Of a DNA stretch of 64,000 nucleotides, positions 63,760 through 64,000 are shown piece by piece. Every line of letters starts with the position of its first letter. Position 1 is the stretch's first letter. The position numbers and the translations under genes were made by a program. The notes under the pieces were generated by a model. The model saw only the letters and a program-made list of their open reading frames with translations. It was not told where the DNA came from and did not search any database. Source of the stretch: Streptomyces sp. TG1A-60 (GTDB lineage Bacteria > Actinomycetota > Actinomycetes > Streptomycetales > Streptomycetaceae); assembly GCF_037201975.1 (NCBI RefSeq), contig NZ_CP147520.1, positions 4,464,001-4,528,000 of the forward strand. Reading direction: 5' to 3'.

Positions 63760-64000
63760 TCAGCCCAACTGCCTGTACCTGCCCCGGAAGTAGGCCAGCG
63801 GGCCGCCGTGCGTGCCCGGCGCCGTCGCGGCCAGGACGCGGCCGATGACGAGGGTGTGGTCGCCGGCGGTCACGCGTTGCTCGGTGCGGCATTCCAGGGT
63901 GGCCAGGGCGCCGCCGACCAGGGGAGCGCCGGTGGCCGCGCCGCGGGTGTACGGGATGTCGGCGAAGAGCAGGCGGTCACTGAGGCGGCCTTTCATGGCG
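63760..64000 (-). CDS. Flavin-reductase-family protein, 5' end beyond the window
   Basis: The last 79 or so residues of a minus-strand gene are present: SDRLLFADIPYTRGAATGAP, GGALATLECRTEQRVTAGDH and TLVIGRVLAATAPG, then GGPLAYFRGRYRQLG and a stop. The GDHT--IG-V closing strand and the Y--G-Y end are characteristic of FMN reductase (HpaC/DIM6-NTAB) proteins. The N-terminal part, including the flavin-phosphate site, lies outside, so the ATG at 63996 is taken as internal. Confidence 0.7.
   Translation of the reverse strand, partial: AMKGRLSDRLLFADIPYTRGAATGAPLVGGALATLECRTEQRVTAGDHTLVIGRVLAATAPGTHGGPLAYFRGRYRQLG

Overview
The window is chromosomal DNA of a Streptomyces or very close relative. 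The evidence is the G/C-biased third codon position throughout, GTG starts, long rho-independent-like hairpins without U tracts, and a backbone whose order matches the streptomycete core chromosome: mshA, a YbjN protein, phosphoglyceromutase, phoU, phoR-phoP, carD, ispD-ispF, cysS, rlmB, a DoxX protein, msiK and a tRNA-Thr. Mycothiol synthesis (MshA), mycothiol-type DinB folds and HbhA-like and CarD proteins are actinobacterial hallmarks.

Layout. (1) 1-5.9 kb: a cut-off phosphotransferase, a DinB protein, a monooxygenase relic, then a four-gene operon of ribbon-helix-helix regulator, DUF4097 beta-repeat protein, ABC ATPase and ABC permease. The regulator is preceded by a dense cluster of TGGYGYCA boxes that I read as its operators. 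(2) 6-13 kb: accessory oxidoreductases and hydrolases with an IS3 element (8598-9898), relics, and a TetR gene divergent from an SDR gene. (3) 13.3-24.3 kb: core block of XRE regulator, HbhA-like protein, DUF2516 protein, PP2C phosphatase, NlpC/P60 peptidase, methyltransferase, mshA, YbjN, MFS exporter and gpmA. (4) 24.3-36.3 kb: a scarred zone with a 14-bp periodic repeat array, cut-down IS701, IS5 and IS3 copies, an ECF sigma factor with a membrane partner, a secreted protein with two trypsin domains, a collapsed two-component system, an epimerase, an AraC regulator divergent from an oxidoreductase-cupin pair, and several gene fragments. (5) 36.4-51.4 kb: core block with metallothionein, the pho system with a PHO box, carD, isoprenoid genes, cysS, rlmB, a sugar nucleotidyltransferase, msiK and tRNA-Thr. 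(6) 51.4-57.4 kb: a decayed integrative element bounded by a 26-bp duplication of the tRNA-Thr sequence; it holds an integrase fragment with a DUF6262 gene, IS1380 and ISL3 fragments, and a hydrolase-TetR pair with three matching operators. (7) 57.5-64 kb: FAD oxidoreductase, pentapeptide protein, M1 peptidase lipoprotein, a TnpB tail with its right-end hairpin, TerD, ArfB and a cut-off flavin reductase.

Connections. PhoU, PhoR and PhoP form the phosphate-sensing unit, with 11-nt PHO repeats in the divergent promoter. IspD-IspF and CysS form an essential metabolic run. MsiK energises several sugar ABC importers and carries a DasR-like site. At least five genes look broken by a single-base loss, four of them at or beside a G/C run. 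Because one of these is the normally essential ispD, assembly error must be excluded before the other four are called true pseudogenes. No tools were run: family names rest on recognised motifs and synteny, and all operator assignments are inference.
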